From the NCBI GenBank assembly GCA_905195085.1, contig CAJJUK010000009.1, forward strand, positions 1-38,857: DNA of 38,857 nucleotides. Reading direction: 5' to 3'. Shown here one piece after another: positions 15,944 through 25,591 of the stretch. The first letter of the stretch is position 1. Each line of letters begins with the position of its first letter. The notes below the pieces were generated by a model. That model saw only the letters and a list, made by a program, of their open reading frames with translations, searched no databases and was not told the origin of the DNA. Position numbers and translations under genes: made by a program. This DNA comes from an uncultured Christensenella sp. (GTDB taxonomy: Bacteria; Bacillota; Clostridia; Christensenellales; UBA1242).

Positions 15944-15973
15944 TTGTTGTTTTTATCTATTTAATGATATAAT
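15944..15973 (+). promoter_or_regulatory. promoter of ftsK
   Basis: TTGTTG (15944-15949) and TATAAT (15968-15973), 18-bp spacer, 64 nt before the ATG. The rest of the 222-bp gap after the deacetylase gene holds only an imperfect hairpin near 15850-15882 followed by a T-rich stretch, a possible weak terminator. Confidence 0.55.
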
Positions 15974-16037
15974 TATATTTGTAAAAAGATAGGTTTTGAT
16001 TTATCTTCGTTTTGACCTTTAAATTGGGGGTTATTTA

Positions 16038-18848
16038 ATGGCGGTTTATAAACTAAATTCAAAAAAGAAAAAGACTAAAAATCCTAACACTAAGAAGATT
16101 GTTGGCTTCTCTTTGATTGCTGCAGCATCTGTTGTGTTCTTGTTCTTGACAGGCATTGTTGCTCCAATTCAAACTTTTTTGTTGGGACTTTTTGGTGTTT
16201 TTGGTTATCCGCTTTGCATCATTCTTTTTGTTGTTGGGCTTGCGCTTGTTAACAACAGAAGATATGTTATGTCGAAAAAATATACAATTTGTTTGATTTT
16301 GACGGTCTTTTTTGCTCTTTGCATTTTGCAACTTGCGATTGTGGGAAATAATGTGCAGGTTGTTGATGGTGAGAGTGTCAAGATGTCGTTTTGGGACTAT
16401 TTGGCCAAGAATTACACTGCAAAGTGGACCGCTGGAGGTTTTTTTGTTGGGATTTTCACAACAATTTTCTTGTATATGGCAAACATCTATGGGGCTTACA
16501 TCATCTTTGCTCTGGCTTTTGTGCTTTGTCTTGCTCTTCTTTTGGACAGTTTGAAGTATATGAAAAAACAAAAGGCTGAAGACGAACCTGTTTCTGTTCA
16601 AATCAAAGACAAAAAAACTGGGAAAGTTTTGGACGAAGATGTTGAAGAAAAAGAAGTGGAAGTCATTGGAGAAAAAGTTGAAGAAGAAGCACCTAATGTT
16701 GTCTTGAATGGCAATTTGAAAGAGGAAGAAAACAAACAACTTACTGCAAGACAAATTTTGGGATTGGACAAAAAGAGAGATAAGGCGTATGAATATGAAA
16801 AAACTCCTATCCAATCCACAAAGAAAGAACCTGAAAAACCAAAGTCTTTGAAAGAATTGATTTTGACTCCACCTCAAATTGACATTGACGAATATTTCAA
16901 AGATGTCAGAAAACAAAATGATGTGCCTGCAAAAGAAGAAATTCAAAGCAACATCAATTCACTTAAGACTGATGAAATTGAACCTTCAGAGGTTTATCAT
17001 GAAGATGAATTTAAGCCAGACAATCAACCGGTTATCAGAAGAACTCTTCCTGAAGTTAGAAGCGAAGAATTGGTTGAAAAAGCTGATGACATTCTCAAGA
17101 GTGCCATTGAAGAAGAAAAGAAAGAAAATCCAGACATTTATGAGCACATAAATGAAGACAGTGAAAGAAATGTTATTGACAGACTTCCAGACAGAAACAA
17201 CAGTGGAAGTTTTGAAAGACGCTCTTTTGACAGGTCTTTTGATAGACATGAAAAACTGACAAATCAGGAAGATATTGATGCGAGAAGAGATTTTAATCGT
17301 GACTATGACAGAATTTCTGCAAGAAATGGCTCTTTGTCAAGAGAAAATTCTCCAATTCCTGAAGAACAAGAACCAGAAGAAAAAGAACCTTATGTTTATG
17401 AAAAACCACCAATTGAATACATCACCACTCAAAGTGTGGACTTGTCAACTTTGAATGAAGATGTTGCAACAAAACGTGTGCTTTTGGAAAATACACTTGA
17501 AACATTTGGCGTTCCTGCAAAAGTTCAGGGGGTTGTTGTTGGGCCTGCTGTTACGCGTTATGAACTTGAAATGCCACAAGGAATTTCGGTAAGCAAAATC
17601 AAAAATCGTGCTGACGACATTGCTCTTTCACTTGCAGCCGAAGGTTCAATCAGAATTGAAGCACCTGTTCCTGGGAAAAGTGTTGTTGGTGTTGAAGTTC
17701 CAAACACTTCAATTGCAACAGTAAGTTTGAAAGATGTTCTGATTTCAAAAGAGTTTACTCAAAGTCCTTCTCCACTTACATTTGCTCTTGGAAAAGACAT
17801 CACTGGAAACACCATTTGCTGCAATATGCAAAAACTTACACACCTTTTGGTTGCTGGGTCAACTGGCTCTGGTAAGAGCGTTTGTTTGAACTCTATCATC
17901 TTGAGCATCATCTACAAAGCATCGCCAGAAGATGTCAAAATCATTTTGATTGACCCTAAGCGTGTGGAATTTTCTTCTTATGAAGCGTTGCCTCATTTGA
18001 TTATGCCAAAGATTGTTTGCGAAACTCAAAAAGCAATCAACACTCTTGCTTGGGCTGTTACTGAAATGGAAAGACGTTTTGAACTTTTGGGTATGGCAAG
18101 AGTTAAAAACATTGATGAATATAACCAAACTCCAGATGTTCTTTCTGGTAAGGTTGAAAAAATGCCATTCATTGTAATTATTGTTGACGAGCTTGCTGAC
18201 CTTATGATGACAGGAAAGAAAGAAGTGGAAGAAAAGGTTTGTCGTCTTGCTCAAAAATCACGTGCTGCTGGAATTCACTTGATTTTGGCAACTCAAAGAC
18301 CTTCTGTTGATGTAATCACCGGACTGATTAAGAGCAACTTCCCTTCTCGTATTGCTTTTGCTGTCACAAGTGCGGTGGACTCCATGACCATTTTGGACAG
18401 AGTTGGAGCAGAAAAACTTTTGGGAAAAGGGGATATGCTCTATTATCCAGTTGGGGCACAAGAACCTAAACGTGTTCAAGGTTGCTTCATCACAACAGGA
18501 GAAATTAACAAGATTGTCGACTATGTTCGTGACAACAACAAACCAATTTTCGACAAAGATATTGAAGAGCAAATTTTGAATCCTAACAAAAATAACAATT
18601 CTGGTCCGGGTTATAACAACGAGATGGATCCATTGTTGCCACAAGCATTGAAGGCTTCAATTGAATGTAAGCAGGCAAGTGCAACGATGATCAGAAGACG
18701 TTTTGCCATTGGTTATCCAAGAGCTGCAAGAATCATTGACCAAATGGAAGCAGCGGGTTACATTTCCAGTGCTGATGGTGTGAAGGGCAGAACTGTTTAC
18801 ACCACCGAAGAAGAGTTTAATGAACTTTTTGGTGATCAATTTGACTAA
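16038..18848 (+). CDS. ftsK: DNA translocase FtsK/SpoIIIE
   Basis: A 936-aa septal DNA pump that moves chromosomes through the closing division or sporulation septum. Four or more transmembrane helices fill residues 20-180. A long charged linker (about 185-470) is rich in E, K, D and R and contains a small S/R/F/D-rich stretch (RSFDRSFDRHEK). The motor then follows: alpha and beta domains with Walker A GSTGSGKS (K613) and Walker B IIVDELADLM. The C-terminal winged-helix gamma domain reads the polar KOPS/SRS sequences (ALKASIECKQASATMIRRRF). The start has a GGGGG-containing RBS. Whether it serves division, sporulation or both cannot be read from sequence. Confidence 0.93.
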   Translation: MAVYKLNSKKKKTKNPNTKKIVGFSLIAAASVVFLFLTGIVAPIQTFLLGLFGVFGYPLCIILFVVGLALVNNRRYVMSKKYTICLILTVFFALCILQLAIVGNNVQVVDGESVKMSFWDYLAKNYTAKWTAGGFFVGIFTTIFLYMANIYGAYIIFALAFVLCLALLLDSLKYMKKQKAEDEPVSVQIKDKKTGKVLDEDVEEKEVEVIGEKVEEEAPNVVLNGNLKEEENKQLTARQILGLDKKRDKAYEYEKTPIQSTKKEPEKPKSLKELILTPPQIDIDEYFKDVRKQNDVPAKEEIQSNINSLKTDEIEPSEVYHEDEFKPDNQPVIRRTLPEVRSEELVEKADDILKSAIEEEKKENPDIYEHINEDSERNVIDRLPDRNNSGSFERRSFDRSFDRHEKLTNQEDIDARRDFNRDYDRISARNGSLSRENSPIPEEQEPEEKEPYVYEKPPIEYITTQSVDLSTLNEDVATKRVLLENTLETFGVPAKVQGVVVGPAVTRYELEMPQGISVSKIKNRADDIALSLAAEGSIRIEAPVPGKSVVGVEVPNTSIATVSLKDVLISKEFTQSPSPLTFALGKDITGNTICCNMQKLTHLLVAGSTGSGKSVCLNSIILSIIYKASPEDVKIILIDPKRVEFSSYEALPHLIMPKIVCETQKAINTLAWAVTEMERRFELLGMARVKNIDEYNQTPDVLSGKVEKMPFIVIIVDELADLMMTGKKEVEEKVCRLAQKSRAAGIHLILATQRPSVDVITGLIKSNFPSRIAFAVTSAVDSMTILDRVGAEKLLGKGDMLYYPVGAQEPKRVQGCFITTGEINKIVDYVRDNNKPIFDKDIEEQILNPNKNNNSGPGYNNEMDPLLPQALKASIECKQASATMIRRRFAIGYPRAARIIDQMEAAGYISSADGVKGRTVYTTEEEFNELFGDQFD

Positions 18849-18939
18849 TGCGAAATTGAAATTTGAGTTTTAACTGAATTGAAGATCTGCTTTAATGCTT
18901 AAGAATAGATTACAAAATTAATTAACGAGAGAGAAGAAA

Positions 18940-20271
18940 ATGGACGAAAGATTGAAAGGAAAAAAAGTGTCTGCAATTTCTCTTGGTTGTGACAAAAACC
19001 GTGTTGACCTTGAGAAAATGCTTTTTAGACTGAAAGATTATGGCTTTGAAATCGTGGATGATGTCAGTGATGCAAACATTGTCATTGTGAACACTTGTGC
19101 ATTCATTACACCTGCAAAACAAGAAGCACTTGACAACATTTTTCAAATGTGTTTGTTGAAAAACAGTGGCGTGATTGAGAAGGTGATTGTCAGTGGTTGT
19201 TTGGCTCAAAGGCACAAAGATGAACTTTTGAAAGAGATTCCGGAAGTTGACGCGTTTTTGGTTGCAGCTGACAATCAGAACATTTGCCAAATCATTGAAA
19301 AGTTGTATGGCGTTGAACAAAGCAAGCCAAAAAGCAAACTTGGAAGAATTTTCACAAGCAGAGGTGCTTATGCTTATCTGAAAATTGCGGAAGGGTGCAG
19401 TAATGCTTGTTCATATTGCACAATTCCAAGAATTAAGGGCAGATATCAAAGTTATCCAATTGATGAAATTGTGGATGAGGCAAAATATCTTGCTGACAAT
19501 GGTGTGAAAGAACTCATTGTTGTTGCTCAGGATGTCACCAGATATGGTGAAGATTTGTATGGCAAAAACAGATTGGTGGAATTGTGTCAAAGACTTGCAA
19601 AGATTGATAAGATTAAATGGATAAGACTGCATTATGCGTATCCAGAAAAAACTGATGACAATCTTTTGAATTTCATTGAAAAAGAGCCTAAGATGTGCAA
19701 ATATTTGGATATTCCACTTCAACATATTGATGACAGAATCTTGAAAAGCATGAGAAGAAGAATGTCAGAAGAAGACACCAGGAAACTTATTGACAAACTC
19801 ACTAGTGAATATCACAACATTGAACTTAGGACAACCTTCATTGTGGGTTATCCAAGCGAGACCAAGGCTGATTTTGAAAAGTTGTGCGATTTTGTTAAGA
19901 AGACAAGATTTGATTATGCTGGTTTCTTTCCATATTATCGTGAAGAAAACACGCCAAGTTATTTCATGGAAGACCAAGTGAGCGAATTTACTAAAAAAAG
20001 AAGACTGAAGAAAATTCAAAAAATTCAAAGCAACATTGTGACCGAAAAGGCGAAAGAGAAAATCGGCAAAGTTTTCACAGTGCTTGTTGACTATTTTGAC
20101 GAAAAGACTGGTCTTTATATCGGACATACTGAGTTTTTATCTCCAACAGTTGACTTTGGTGTGGAAATTGTGGATAATGAAAATATCAAAGTTGGCGAGT
20201 TTGTGAAAGTCAAATTTGTTGACTTTAATGGTGAAAATTATAAAGGAGTTTATTATGAATCTTCCAAATAA
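18940..20271 (+). CDS. rimO: ribosomal protein S12 methylthiotransferase RimO
   Basis: A 443-aa radical-SAM enzyme that methylthiolates an aspartate of ribosomal protein S12. The UPF0004 N-terminal domain has the RimO-type ISLGCDKNRVDLEK (C17) and two further cysteines (TCAF, SGCLAQR) for the auxiliary 4Fe-4S cluster. The radical-SAM cluster is C153-x3-C157-x2-C160 (GCSNACSYC). A TRAM domain closes the protein (about 375-443). SLGC.KN.VD distinguishes RimO from MiaB. The RBS is GAGAGAAG. It overlaps pgsA by 17 bp, consistent with a rimO-pgsA-cinA operon. Confidence 0.92.
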   Translation: MDERLKGKKVSAISLGCDKNRVDLEKMLFRLKDYGFEIVDDVSDANIVIVNTCAFITPAKQEALDNIFQMCLLKNSGVIEKVIVSGCLAQRHKDELLKEIPEVDAFLVAADNQNICQIIEKLYGVEQSKPKSKLGRIFTSRGAYAYLKIAEGCSNACSYCTIPRIKGRYQSYPIDEIVDEAKYLADNGVKELIVVAQDVTRYGEDLYGKNRLVELCQRLAKIDKIKWIRLHYAYPEKTDDNLLNFIEKEPKMCKYLDIPLQHIDDRILKSMRRRMSEEDTRKLIDKLTSEYHNIELRTTFIVGYPSETKADFEKLCDFVKKTRFDYAGFFPYYREENTPSYFMEDQVSEFTKKRRLKKIQKIQSNIVTEKAKEKIGKVFTVLVDYFDEKTGLYIGHTEFLSPTVDFGVEIVDNENIKVGEFVKVKFVDFNGENYKGVYYESSK

Positions 20272-20890
20272 AATAACTTGCGTTAGACTTGCGCTTATTC
20301 CAATTTTTGTGTTTTTCTATATGGCTGATTTCATTCCTTATGGAAAACTTGTCGCAACAATAGTCTTTGCCGTTGCCTGTCTTACCGATTTCATTGATGG
20401 CAAGATTGCAAGGAGCAGGGGACTTGTTACAAATTTGGGAAAATTCCTTGACCCTATTGCTGACAAAGTTTTGGTTATGGCTGGACTTTTGCTTTTGATT
20501 GCTTATCCAATTGTTCCAAATGTTGGAACTGAAGTGGCTCCTGCAATTATGCCTCAATATGTTGGAATTATTGCAGCAATCATCATTCTTGCAAGAGAAC
20601 TTATTATCAGTGCTTTCCGTCAAGTTGCAGCAACAAGAAATGTCGTTTTGGCAGCTGATATGTATGGAAAAGTTAAGGCTGTTTTCCAATTTATCACATT
20701 GATTTTCTATTTTGTTTACGCATTTGTTATTGAAGAATTCTATAATGCGGGCAGCCAGGCTTGGCTTACTGCAAACACAGTGCTCAACATCATTGGATAT
20801 GTTTTGCTTGCTGTGACAGTCATCATGACAATTGTTTCTGCTTGGAAATATATTTCAAACAACAGACAGGTGCTTAAAGATGCAAAATAA
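20255..20890 (+). CDS. pgsA: CDP-diacylglycerol-glycerol-3-phosphate phosphatidyltransferase
   Basis: A 211-aa integral membrane enzyme that makes phosphatidylglycerol phosphate, the committed step to phosphatidylglycerol and cardiolipin. The CDP-alcohol phosphotransferase motif is complete: D48-G-x2-A-R53-x8-G62-x3-D66-x3-D70. Five to six hydrophobic segments are visible, and the N-terminus NLPNKITCVRLALIP is typical of PgsA. The start at 20255 has AAAGGAG 6 nt upstream, inside the end of rimO; the following cinA-like gene starts before the pgsA stop. Such overlaps suggest tight translational coupling. Confidence 0.92.
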   Translation: MNLPNKITCVRLALIPIFVFFYMADFIPYGKLVATIVFAVACLTDFIDGKIARSRGLVTNLGKFLDPIADKVLVMAGLLLLIAYPIVPNVGTEVAPAIMPQYVGIIAAIIILARELIISAFRQVAATRNVVLAADMYGKVKAVFQFITLIFYFVYAFVIEEFYNAGSQAWLTANTVLNIIGYVLLAVTVIMTIVSAWKYISNNRQVLKDAK

Positions 20891-21896
20891 AGTTGTTGTC
20901 TTTTCTGACAATCAAAATTTAACATCAAAATGTTTGGAGAAAATCGAAAAGTCGCTTCTCAAAAGAGGGCTTTTTGACTTTTCTTTTTTTTCATGTTCTC
21001 TTTATGCTGATTGTGTGGGCTTTTGCATTGATGCAAAAAACTCCTATGACAACGCCATCATAATTTGTGACAATGACAATGTTGACAAATTGGTTGAGGC
21101 AAGTAAGACTGACACTGACAATTTGACATTGATTCAAGAACAGGCGATTAAACTTGAACAAACCACAACATATCGCAAAATGCTGTTCGTTCCAATTGAA
21201 CTTGACGTTGACAAATTTTTGGACGAATTTTTGCAGTCAAGAGATGTTTTTTCTTGTTCAATATTTGGAAAAAGTAAAAATTTTGTGGTTTCAAAATTTG
21301 AAGAAATCAAAGCGCAGAAAGAAAATTTTGATTATAAAATAATAACAAATTCTTCGTTTTTACATATTGTTTATTATTCTAAGTTTGTTGATGAAAGTGT
21401 TCTTGTTGAAAAATTTGGTGACGGACTTTTTGCAACAAATGACAAAGATTTGGTTGTTTGCTGTGGTGAAATTTTGAGAAGAAATTCTCTGTCTCTTTCC
21501 ATTTGTGATGGACTTACTGTTGGGAAAATTTCGGAAAAATTGTCTGAATTTGATGAGAATGACAAGATTAACATCAGTGAAAGTCTGATTATGTTTGGGG
21601 ACAATTCCTTTGAAAAACTTGGCATTGAAAAGTCCTTTCTTGATGAACATGGGACGGTAAGCAAAGAAACCGCTTTTGTTATGGCGAAAAATCTTTTGAA
21701 AAATGTGGAATCAGATTTGGCCTTGGCAGTTTCTGGTTTTGATTGTGATGCTGGAAGATGTTTTGTTGCGGTTGGAAACAAAAAAGAAATCCATGTTTTC
21801 TCTTCAGTTTTCTATGGAAACAGAAGTGAGAGAATGGAAAATGTTTCAAGTTTTGCACTGTTTAGGTTGCTCAAATTTTTGAAAGAAAAATATTGA
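20880..21896 (+). CDS. degenerate CinA-like protein
   Basis: A 338-aa protein in the usual place of cinA, between pgsA and recA. Only its C-terminal half (about residues 200-338) is recognisably CinA/PncC-like: LSLSICDGLTVGKISEKL aligns with the AESCTGG block, FGDNSFEKLGI with Y.NE.K...LGV, and GTVSKETAFVMAKN with the well-conserved G.VS.E.A..MA. The residues associated with NMN deamidase activity in the first two blocks are changed, and the AGP loop has become GFDCDAGR. The N-terminal half should be a MoCF (molybdopterin-binding-like) domain but keeps almost none of its motifs. The start at 20880 overlaps the pgsA stop. I expect a catalytically inactive or repurposed protein. Confidence 0.65.
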   Translation: MQNKVVVFSDNQNLTSKCLEKIEKSLLKRGLFDFSFFSCSLYADCVGFCIDAKNSYDNAIIICDNDNVDKLVEASKTDTDNLTLIQEQAIKLEQTTTYRKMLFVPIELDVDKFLDEFLQSRDVFSCSIFGKSKNFVVSKFEEIKAQKENFDYKIITNSSFLHIVYYSKFVDESVLVEKFGDGLFATNDKDLVVCCGEILRRNSLSLSICDGLTVGKISEKLSEFDENDKINISESLIMFGDNSFEKLGIEKSFLDEHGTVSKETAFVMAKNLLKNVESDLALAVSGFDCDAGRCFVAVGNKKEIHVFSSVFYGNRSERMENVSSFALFRLLKFLKEKY

Positions 21897-21924
21897 TAAG
21901 CACTGAAAATGTTATGATTTCATT

Positions 21925-21953
21925 TTGAAATTTATGGTGTTTTGAGTTAAAAT
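21925..21953 (+). promoter_or_regulatory. promoter of recA
   Basis: TTGAAA (21925-21930) and TAAAAT (21948-21953), 17-bp spacer. I see no LexA-type box (CGAAC-N4-GTTCG or a close variant) in the 96-bp gap. Confidence 0.55.
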
Positions 21954-21992
21954 ATAACTATAAAAAAGACAATAAGAATTTAGGAGATTGTT

Positions 21993-23039
21993 ATGGCTGA
22001 AAAAGAAAAGAAAGACCCAAGAGAAGAGGCTCTTGAACAAGCACTTCTCAAGATTGAAAAAGACTTTGGAAAGGGTGCAATCATGAAACTTGGAGACCAA
22101 CCTTATCAAAAGGTTGATGTCATTCCAACTGGTTGTTTGACTCTTGATATGGCACTTGGAATTGGTGGTATTCCTCGCGGAAGAATTATTGAAATTTATG
22201 GACCAGAATCTTCTGGTAAGACTACTGTTTCTTTGCACATGGTTGCTGAAGCACAAAAGATGGGTGGACGTGCTGCGTTTATTGATGCAGAGCACGCTCT
22301 TGACCCTGTGTATGCAGAAAAATTGGGTGTTGACATCAAATCTTTGTATGTTTCTCAACCTGATAATGGAGAACAAGCATTGAACATTTGTGACACACTT
22401 ATTCGTTCTGGCGCTTTTGACATTATTGTTGTGGACTCTGTTGCAGCACTTACACCAAAAGCAGAAATTGACGGAGAAATGGGTGACAATCATGTTGGTC
22501 TTCAAGCAAGAATGATGAGTCAAGCACTCAGAAAAATGACTTCTGTTTCTTCAAAGAGCAACACTGCTGTGATTTTCATCAATCAACTTCGTGATAAGAT
22601 TGGGGTTATGTTTGGCTCTCCAGAAACAACAACTGGTGGTAAGGCTTTGAAGTTCTATGCAAGCATTCGTCTTGATGTCAGAAAAACTGACACAATCAAA
22701 GAAGGTCAAAACATAATCGGAAACAGAACAAAAGTTAAGGTTGTTAAAAACAAACTTGCTCCACCTTTCAAGACTGCAGAATTTGACATTATGTATGGTC
22801 AAGGAATTTCTAAGTCAGGTTGCATTTTGGATATGGCTTTGAACTTGGGACTCATAAAGAAAAGTGGCGCTTGGTTCTCTTATAATGATGAAAAAATTGG
22901 TCAAGGAAAGGAAAACACAAAGACCTATCTTGAGAAAAATCCTGACATTATGAATGAAATTGAAACAAAAATCAGAGAACAGATGACTGGTTCTGATTTG
23001 CCAAGTTCAGAAGACGAAGATGACAACATTGAAGACTGA
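21993..23039 (+). CDS. recA: recombinase RecA
   Basis: A 348-aa RecA of full length. It binds single-stranded DNA, catalyses strand exchange and activates LexA self-cleavage. Walker A is G70-PESSG-K76-TT; Walker B (IIVVDSVAAL), the L1 region (GLQARMMSQALRKMT), FINQLRDKIGVMFG and the L2 region are all present. The acidic C-terminus (SSEDEDDNIED) is usual. The RBS TTTAGGAG is strong, and a promoter lies upstream. The position behind pgsA and a cinA homologue is conserved in Firmicutes. Confidence 0.97.
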   Translation: MAEKEKKDPREEALEQALLKIEKDFGKGAIMKLGDQPYQKVDVIPTGCLTLDMALGIGGIPRGRIIEIYGPESSGKTTVSLHMVAEAQKMGGRAAFIDAEHALDPVYAEKLGVDIKSLYVSQPDNGEQALNICDTLIRSGAFDIIVVDSVAALTPKAEIDGEMGDNHVGLQARMMSQALRKMTSVSSKSNTAVIFINQLRDKIGVMFGSPETTTGGKALKFYASIRLDVRKTDTIKEGQNIIGNRTKVKVVKNKLAPPFKTAEFDIMYGQGISKSGCILDMALNLGLIKKSGAWFSYNDEKIGQGKENTKTYLEKNPDIMNEIETKIREQMTGSDLPSSEDEDDNIED

Positions 23040-23062
23040 TTTTTGAGAGGTTTTAAATTTTT

Positions 23063-23290
23063 ATGAAAAAATGGGTGTTGATTGTTTTGACGATTTTATC
23101 GTTCGGTTTGGTGATAGTCGGCTTCCTTCATATCCCTATTCTTTCGTGGTGTGGTGTTGATGTTTTTGCTTTGAGAGGGGTGTTAATCTTTACCGCATTA
23201 CCTGTTGTGGCAATTTTTAGTGTTCCGTTTGCTATATGCATGGCATCAATTTTTAAGGAAAGAAAAAAAATTAAAAAGACGAAAATTTGA
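23063..23290 (+). CDS. small two-helix membrane protein
   Basis: A 75-aa protein with two hydrophobic segments (about residues 3-23 and 39-63) and a very basic C-terminus (KERKKIKKTK), so both ends are probably cytoplasmic. I recognise no family. It starts 23 nt after recA behind GAGAGG, at a somewhat long distance, and its stop codon lies in the loop of the terminator that closes the recA unit. Cotranscription with recA is likely; a link to DNA repair is not implied. Confidence 0.6.
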   Translation: MKKWVLIVLTILSFGLVIVGFLHIPILSWCGVDVFALRGVLIFTALPVVAIFSVPFAICMASIFKERKKIKKTKI

Positions 23291-23302
23291 TTCGTCTTTT
23301 TT
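23273..23302. terminator. bidirectional terminator between recA unit and PBP1A gene
   Basis: Stem AAAAAGACGAA (23273-23283) / TTCGTCTTTTT (23291-23301), 7-nt loop. With an A-run on one side and a T-run on the other, it can end both converging transcripts. Confidence 0.85.
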
Positions 23303-23303
23303 G

Positions 23304-25547
23304 TTATATATACCATTTTTGTTTTGGTTGAGTCTGGGTTTGTGTGGTTTTTGTGAGATTGAATTCTTTTTCTGCTTGCAGAGAATTGTCATTTTCGCCA
23401 ATGTAGTTTGCAACAATTTTGATTGTTGTTTCTTTTTCAGGGAAACTTAGTCTCAATGTGAGTTGTCCTTGTTTGTCTTCAACTTTTTGATATGGAATGT
23501 CGTCTTTATAAATTTGATATTCAAGATGTTTTTGTGCGTTGAGAGAAAGGACAACTTGATTGTTTTCCACCCTTGTTTCAGCCGAAATTTGTGGTTTTTC
23601 GGTGAAGTTTTCAGAGATTTCAGTTGGCATGTTGAAACGAGAGAACAAGCAAGTTTCTGTGAAGCGAGCTGGGGCATAAGGACTTGCAAGAACCAGTCTG
23701 TGATTTTCTTCTTTCTCCAAACTGTCAATCTTCACTTCTGCAACCGAAGAAGGAACGTCAAATTGTTTTTTGTCGTAGGTTTGTGAACCCACATATTGTC
23801 TTACAACTTCAGTTGGTTGATTTCCGCCGGCAATTTTTGCAGGTTCATTGGAAAGAGAACCAAACCAAACGCCTATTGTTTCTGTTGGAGTGTATGAAAT
23901 GTTGTATGCGTCTGTGTTTCCGCTGGCATTTTTTTTGCCGACCGTTCCTGTCTTTGAGGCAATTTCTGTGTTTGTGACGGTGCTGAGTTTTCTTGCCGTT
24001 CCGCTTTTTGCAGTTTCTTGCAAGATGTTTGTCATGAGATATGCACTGTCTTCACGGAGCACCATTTGAGTGGTTGGTTTGTGAATGTAAACGAGTTTGT
24101 TGTTCTTGTCCGTGATGTATTGAATGAAGGTTGAGTTTGAAAATTGTCCTTTGTTTGCAAAAGTGGTGTAGGCGGTCGCAAGATCTTTGATGTTGACACC
24201 ATAAGTCATTCCTCCAAGAGCAAGAGCATAACTGTCATCTTTTTCGTCAAAATTAATGCCGAGTTTTTGAGCATATTGCTTGCCAGTGTCAATGCCAATG
24301 TAACTCAAAACTTTTATTGCTGGAATGTTGATTGAATTTTTCACAGCATCGGTCACGGACATATAGCCAGAGAATTTTTTGTTGACATTGCTTGGGCTGT
24401 AGTTTCCAATTTTTATTGGTTCGTCCAGAATTTGTGTTGATGGACTGATGACATCTTCGTTCAAAGCAGGGGCATAGACCAAAAGTGGTTTAAGGCATGA
24501 GGCGGGTTGTCTTTTCACATCCAAGATTTTGAAATTGCTGTTTCCTTGAAATGCACTTACTCCATGTGTGGAAGCATCTATGATTATGCCTGCGTTGTCA
24601 GTGCCATCTGTTTCGTTGTTTGAAAGAGCATTTTTCAGTGCTGTTTGTTTTTCGCTGTTGCAGTATGTGTGAATTTTGTAGCCAGCAAGAGCAATTTGCT
24701 TTGCTGGAATTTTCAGTATTTTTGATGCTTCATCAATGCTTGCTTGGGAATATGAATTCAGTTTGTTTTCATTTCTTTGGGTTATTTCAAGAGTGATTGG
24801 TTGATTTTGAGTGCTCAGTTTTTCATCAACTGTGATTTTTCCATCTTTTTCCATTTCGCTCAAAACCAAATTTCTTCTTTGCAGACAATTGTCATAATTT
24901 AAGATGGGGGAATATTTGGTCGGAGATTTGATTAAACCGGCAAGCGTGCAACTTTCATTCAAATTCAAATCTTTGGCATCTTTGTTGAAATAATATTTGC
25001 TGGCACTTTCAAGGCCATAACAGTTATTACCAAAAAAGATTATGTTTAAATAACTTTCTAATATCTCGTCTTTGCTGAAGTTGTTTTCAAGTTTTTTTGT
25101 CAATGCCATTTCTTTGAGTTTTCTTTCAAAAGTCTTTTCGTTACTGAGATGGGTGTTTTTGATGAGTTGTTGACTTATTGTTGATGCACCTTCTTTCAAC
25201 TTTCCGCTTTTTATGTTGTTTATCATGGCTTTAACAATTCTTTTCTTGTTGAGTCCTTTGTGATTGTAAAATTCTTTATCTTCAATCGAAATGAAAGCAT
25301 CTTTGGTGTATTGATGCAGGCTTTCAAGTTTGCAAAAATCGCCGTTGAATTGATTTTCTTCCTTTATTGGTCGATTTTCATTGTCAAAAATTTCAATTGA
25401 AAGTGAAGGAGATGTCAAACTTTCTGTGTTGAGTGGAATTGATTGATATTTTGCATAAGATACAGCGACTAAACTTCCACAGAAAACACAGCCAAACACC
25501 GCGACGAGTACAAAAGAAATTAGACATATTTTGACAATTTTCTTCAT
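23304..25547 (-). CDS. class A penicillin-binding protein (PBP1A-type)
   Basis: A 747-aa bifunctional peptidoglycan synthase, the only minus-strand gene in the window. After one membrane anchor (residues 5-30) the GT51 glycosyltransferase domain shows E89-DKEFYNHKG, GASTISQQLIKNTHLS and the GLESASKYYF block. The transpeptidase domain has S350-C-L-K353, S-I-N in VKNSINIPA, and KTG in ASKTGTVGKKN. The C-terminal 100 residues look like a beta-sandwich (fibronectin/Ig-like) ending in a T/Q-rich tail. I choose the ATG at 25547, just before the hydrophobic anchor and behind TAGGAAA; upstream GTG 25583 and ATG 25565 have no RBS. It diverges from miaB over an 80-bp gap. Confidence 0.92.
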   Translation of the reverse strand: MKKIVKICLISFVLVAVFGCVFCGSLVAVSYAKYQSIPLNTESLTSPSLSIEIFDNENRPIKEENQFNGDFCKLESLHQYTKDAFISIEDKEFYNHKGLNKKRIVKAMINNIKSGKLKEGASTISQQLIKNTHLSNEKTFERKLKEMALTKKLENNFSKDEILESYLNIIFFGNNCYGLESASKYYFNKDAKDLNLNESCTLAGLIKSPTKYSPILNYDNCLQRRNLVLSEMEKDGKITVDEKLSTQNQPITLEITQRNENKLNSYSQASIDEASKILKIPAKQIALAGYKIHTYCNSEKQTALKNALSNNETDGTDNAGIIIDASTHGVSAFQGNSNFKILDVKRQPASCLKPLLVYAPALNEDVISPSTQILDEPIKIGNYSPSNVNKKFSGYMSVTDAVKNSINIPAIKVLSYIGIDTGKQYAQKLGINFDEKDDSYALALGGMTYGVNIKDLATAYTTFANKGQFSNSTFIQYITDKNNKLVYIHKPTTQMVLREDSAYLMTNILQETAKSGTARKLSTVTNTEIASKTGTVGKKNASGNTDAYNISYTPTETIGVWFGSLSNEPAKIAGGNQPTEVVRQYVGSQTYDKKQFDVPSSVAEVKIDSLEKEENHRLVLASPYAPARFTETCLFSRFNMPTEISENFTEKPQISAETRVENNQVVLSLNAQKHLEYQIYKDDIPYQKVEDKQGQLTLRLSFPEKETTIKIVANYIGENDNSLQAEKEFNLTKTTQTQTQPKQKWYI

Positions 25548-25591
25548 TTTCCTATTATGTGTCATATTTTGGTAAAAATTCACGGTTTGAC

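Noticed and set aside
17200..17360. R/S/D-rich stretch of the FtsK linker as an internal repeat
   Set aside because: Only short, imperfect similarity (RSFDR); such low-complexity linkers are normal for FtsK.
21897..21992. LexA-controlled recA promoter (SOS box)
   Set aside because: No CGAAC-N4-GTTCG-like palindrome is present; only a sigma-A-type promoter is seen.
23463..24335. Plus-strand open frames inside the PBP1A gene
   Set aside because: They are antisense to conserved transpeptidase motifs and lack RBS or family resemblance.
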